DNA of 52,767 nucleotides from Prosthecobacter debontii. Its GTDB lineage: Bacteria; Verrucomicrobiota; Verrucomicrobiia; Verrucomicrobiales; Verrucomicrobiaceae. Shown one piece after another: positions 50,608 to 52,767 of the stretch; position 1 is the stretch's first letter; the number at the start of each line of letters is the position of its first letter. The DNA lies in assembly GCF_900167535.1 (NCBI RefSeq), contig NZ_FUYE01000027.1:1-52767 (forward strand). The letters are read 5' to 3'. The notes under the pieces were generated by a model. The model did not search any database, was not told the DNA's origin, and worked only from the letters and a program-made list of their open reading frames with translations. The translations under genes and the position numbers were made by a program.

Positions 50608-52569
50608 ATGCGCCCTTTCCTCCGCTGGTTTCTCTTCACCCTCTGCCTCCTGGTTTTCACCGGAGCGATGGTGTGGATCAGCCTACGCATGCTGGATCTG
50701 GAGCATCAGCGCCAGCTCACGGCTGAGGATGCCCAGGTGCAGGAAAAGGTGCGGCTCGCGCTCTGGCGTATGGATTCCCTGGCCAGTGCGCTGTTGATCC
50801 GGGAAAACTCACGCCCAGCCTATCACTATCAGGCCTTCTATGCGCCCGATGATTTGTTTGCCAGCAAGACCGAGAGCATCCCCAAAGGGCAAGCCCTCAT
50901 GCCTTCGCCACTGTTTGGGAATCTTCCCGATCTGGTGAAGCTGCACTTTGAGTTGCCCACCACCCAGGTCTCCCTCACCAGCCCTCAGGCCCCGAGCGGC
51001 GCGCAGCGCGAACTCGCCACGAGCTGGTATGTGCTCAATTCCCAAGCCAACCGAGACACCCAACAGAATCTGACCACTCTGGAGACTCTATTCAAAAGGC
51101 ATCCCGAGGTGAAGCAAGCCACGGCCCAGACCAGCACCCAGCTCATCCAGATCAAACCCACGACGCCAGCCGCGCCAGAGGCAGAAAAGGCCAAGGCTGT
51201 CATGAGTAAGGACGACAAATTGGATGTGCAAAGTGTCGCCAATTCCATCGAACAAACACAGCGCTCCGCCATCGTCACCAGCAATGTCTCGGCTCAGGAA
51301 AAGCAACGCTATCAACCCCCTCTAAAGAAGGTCGCACCACCACCTTCCAAGGTCGCCGAGGTCGCCACGTCCACTTTGGCAGAAAGCTCTACTTCCGAAG
51401 CCGAAACTCGCTCACCCCTGGACATCATCACCAGCCGATATCGCAGTCAAAAATCAGACTCCGGCACGCCCTCTGCAGACAAAACACAACGGCAGTCGCT
51501 CCCATCCCTGGCAGGAGATCTGCAAGCGGTCTGGCTGGAGAATGAACTGCTGCTGCTGCGCACCGCCACACTCGAAGGCCAAAATCGTTTGCAAGGTGTT
51601 TGGTTAGACTGGGAGCAACTGCAAACCCGTCTGCTCGATAGCGTGCGCGACCTTCTGCCTGAGGCGCGCTTGCAGTCCATCAGCCCCTCCGCTGCACGCA
51701 CCGATGCGCTGGCTCTCGTCACGCTCCCAGTCAAACTGTTCACGGGGCGGGTCCCTGTTTCGCCCGCCGACCTCGGCTCGGCCCTGAAACCCACACTCGC
51801 CATCGCTTGGCTCTGTTTGATTGCCGCCTCCCTTGCCATCGCCTTCGTGCTGCATCGGGCCGTGCGCCTCAGTGAACGACGCGGTGCCTTTGTCTCGGCG
51901 GTCACACATGAGCTACGCACGCCTCTGACCACCTTCCGCCTGTATTCAGAGATGCTGGCCGATGACATGGTGCCCGATGCCACTCAGCGTCGCAGTTATC
52001 TGCAAACCCTCTGCGATGAATCCACCCGCCTCATGCATCTGGTGGAAAACGTGCTCGCTTACTCGCGCATTGAGCGCGGTCGCACGGCGGGGCGAATGGA
52101 AACCATTCAAGTGGAAAGTTTGTTAGACCGTATCCTCCCGCGCCTGCGTCAACGTGCGGATCAGGTGGATCTCCAGATCAATCTCCAAGCCGAACCCTCA
52201 GCCCTCGCCTCCGACGTGCGTGTGGATGCTATGGCCGTTGAACAGATCCTCTTCAACCTCACCGACAACGCCAGTAAATACGCCGCCCCGGATTGCCAGT
52301 CCCGCGCACTCGATCTCCAGGTGCATCGCCTGGGGGACCGCATCAGCTTCACCCTGCGCGATTACGGACCCGGCTTGCCGAAGGCCCAAAAGAAACGTCT
52401 GTTCCAGCCCTTCAGCAAATCCGCCACTGAGGCCGCCCACAGCGCTCCAGGCGTGGGTCTGGGTTTGGCGCTCAGCCGCCGTTTGGCCCGCGAGTTGGGC
52501 GGTGATCTGGTGCATCAAAAGACCGACGGGCGCGGTGCATCCTTCCAACTGATCGTGAAGGTCGCTTGA
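50608..52569 (+). CDS. Sensor histidine kinase
   Basis: 653 residues. Membrane span 1 at residues about 8-27, a large extracytoplasmic region of about 365 residues, span 2 at about 395-416, then the kinase. H-box VTHELRTPLTT with His434, N-box ILFNLTDNASKYA, G1 RDYGPGLPK, G2 GVGLGLALSRRLA. The sensor region has a long Pro/Ser/Thr/Lys-rich middle (about 165-300) that looks disordered, and a final small fold (LQGVWLDWEQLQTRLLDSVR). No known sensor domain recognised. It is the partner of the response regulator upstream. Confidence 0.92.
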   Translation: MRPFLRWFLFTLCLLVFTGAMVWISLRMLDLEHQRQLTAEDAQVQEKVRLALWRMDSLASALLIRENSRPAYHYQAFYAPDDLFASKTESIPKGQALMPSPLFGNLPDLVKLHFELPTTQVSLTSPQAPSGAQRELATSWYVLNSQANRDTQQNLTTLETLFKRHPEVKQATAQTSTQLIQIKPTTPAAPEAEKAKAVMSKDDKLDVQSVANSIEQTQRSAIVTSNVSAQEKQRYQPPLKKVAPPPSKVAEVATSTLAESSTSEAETRSPLDIITSRYRSQKSDSGTPSADKTQRQSLPSLAGDLQAVWLENELLLLRTATLEGQNRLQGVWLDWEQLQTRLLDSVRDLLPEARLQSISPSAARTDALALVTLPVKLFTGRVPVSPADLGSALKPTLAIAWLCLIAASLAIAFVLHRAVRLSERRGAFVSAVTHELRTPLTTFRLYSEMLADDMVPDATQRRSYLQTLCDESTRLMHLVENVLAYSRIERGRTAGRMETIQVESLLDRILPRLRQRADQVDLQINLQAEPSALASDVRVDAMAVEQILFNLTDNASKYAAPDCQSRALDLQVHRLGDRISFTLRDYGPGLPKAQKKRLFQPFSKSATEAAHSAPGVGLGLALSRRLARELGGDLVHQKTDGRGASFQLIVKVA

Positions 52570-52675
52570 GAGAGGGCTGTGCAGTCGCGACAGCGTCCCG
52601 AAGTGCGGTGGCAGAGAGGCAAGAGCATAGCCCTTTCCTCGACGACACCGCTTTCGTCGGAATGTGGCCACCCTA

Positions 52676-52767
52676 GAGCATATTAAATAATTCTATAGCG
52701 TAACAAGAGGGAGTGTGAGATAGTCTGAGCATGGCCACTCTTTCTCTGGATTTACGTGAACGTATCG
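52676..52767 (+). mobile_element. IS630-family element, left end (runs off the right edge)
   Basis: The end GAGCATATTAAATAATTC follows TA (52674-52675), and the transposase begins at ATG 52731 (MATLSLDLRERI to the edge). Same orientation as the remnant at 46367. Whether the copy is complete is outside the window. Confidence 0.85.

Overview
The window reads as chromosomal DNA of a Verrucomicrobiota bacterium, most likely of the Prosthecobacter/Verrucomicrobium type. The reasons are a 1747-residue autotransporter-repeat protein with a PEP-CTERM tail, secreted FAD oxidoreductase, ThuA and BNR-repeat proteins, a Tat-exported pyruvyl-transferase-like protein, HTH plus DUF3987 modules, many starts without a Shine-Dalgarno sequence, and short formulaic hairpin repeats. 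The assignment is inferred from gene content; there is no rRNA here.

Layout. 1-1.4 kb: 5' part of an IS110 transposase running off the left edge, a perfect 34-bp palindrome and one copy of a multi-hairpin dispersed repeat. 1.4-3 kb: an orphan membrane-fusion protein and an unknown gene. 3.3-5.5 kb: the most unusual part, an excisionase-like HTH gene and a DUF3987 gene, followed by two tandem ~237-bp units. Each unit can fold into a nested, partly covarying structure, and the units are separated by triplets of a 9-bp repeat; inverted copies of the same triplet lie inside the DUF3987 gene. 5.5-19.7 kb: mostly single-copy functions (FAD oxidoreductase, RsmB-type methyltransferase, ThuA protein, a small membrane protein/HTH pair behind a palindromic operator, 3D-domain protein, pyrR-pyrB, glcD with a ketosynthase-like gene, ABC exporter, Na+/alanine symporter). 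19.75 kb: tRNA-Gln.

20-29 kb: a patch holding an intact guanine-deaminase-like gene and two degraded fragments of the same gene on either side, a DUF2383 protein, a MITE-like hairpin, the giant PEP-CTERM protein and a Ca2+/Na+ antiporter. 29.2-36.4 kb: protein quality control, with cbpA-cbpM (DnaJ-type co-chaperone and its modulator) and mcsA-mcsB-clpC (protein-arginine kinase and Clp unfoldase). 36.4-37.3 kb: non-coding, with the second, inverted copy of the multi-hairpin repeat. 37.3-44.8 kb: a run of minus-strand envelope genes, including an ECF sigma factor, a putative anti-sigma protein and two Spy/CpxP-like proteins. 44.9-52.8 kb: folD, a small membrane protein, an IS630 remnant, a sialidase-like protein, a VWA protein and an OmpR-type two-component system; the window ends inside a second IS630 copy in the same orientation as the remnant.

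Best lead for something undescribed: the HTH/DUF3987 module with its inverted 9-bp triplets and tandem structured units (3.3-5.5 kb). Other leads are the dispersed multi-hairpin repeat, the operator of the small membrane protein/HTH pair, and the sigma factor-Spy locus.
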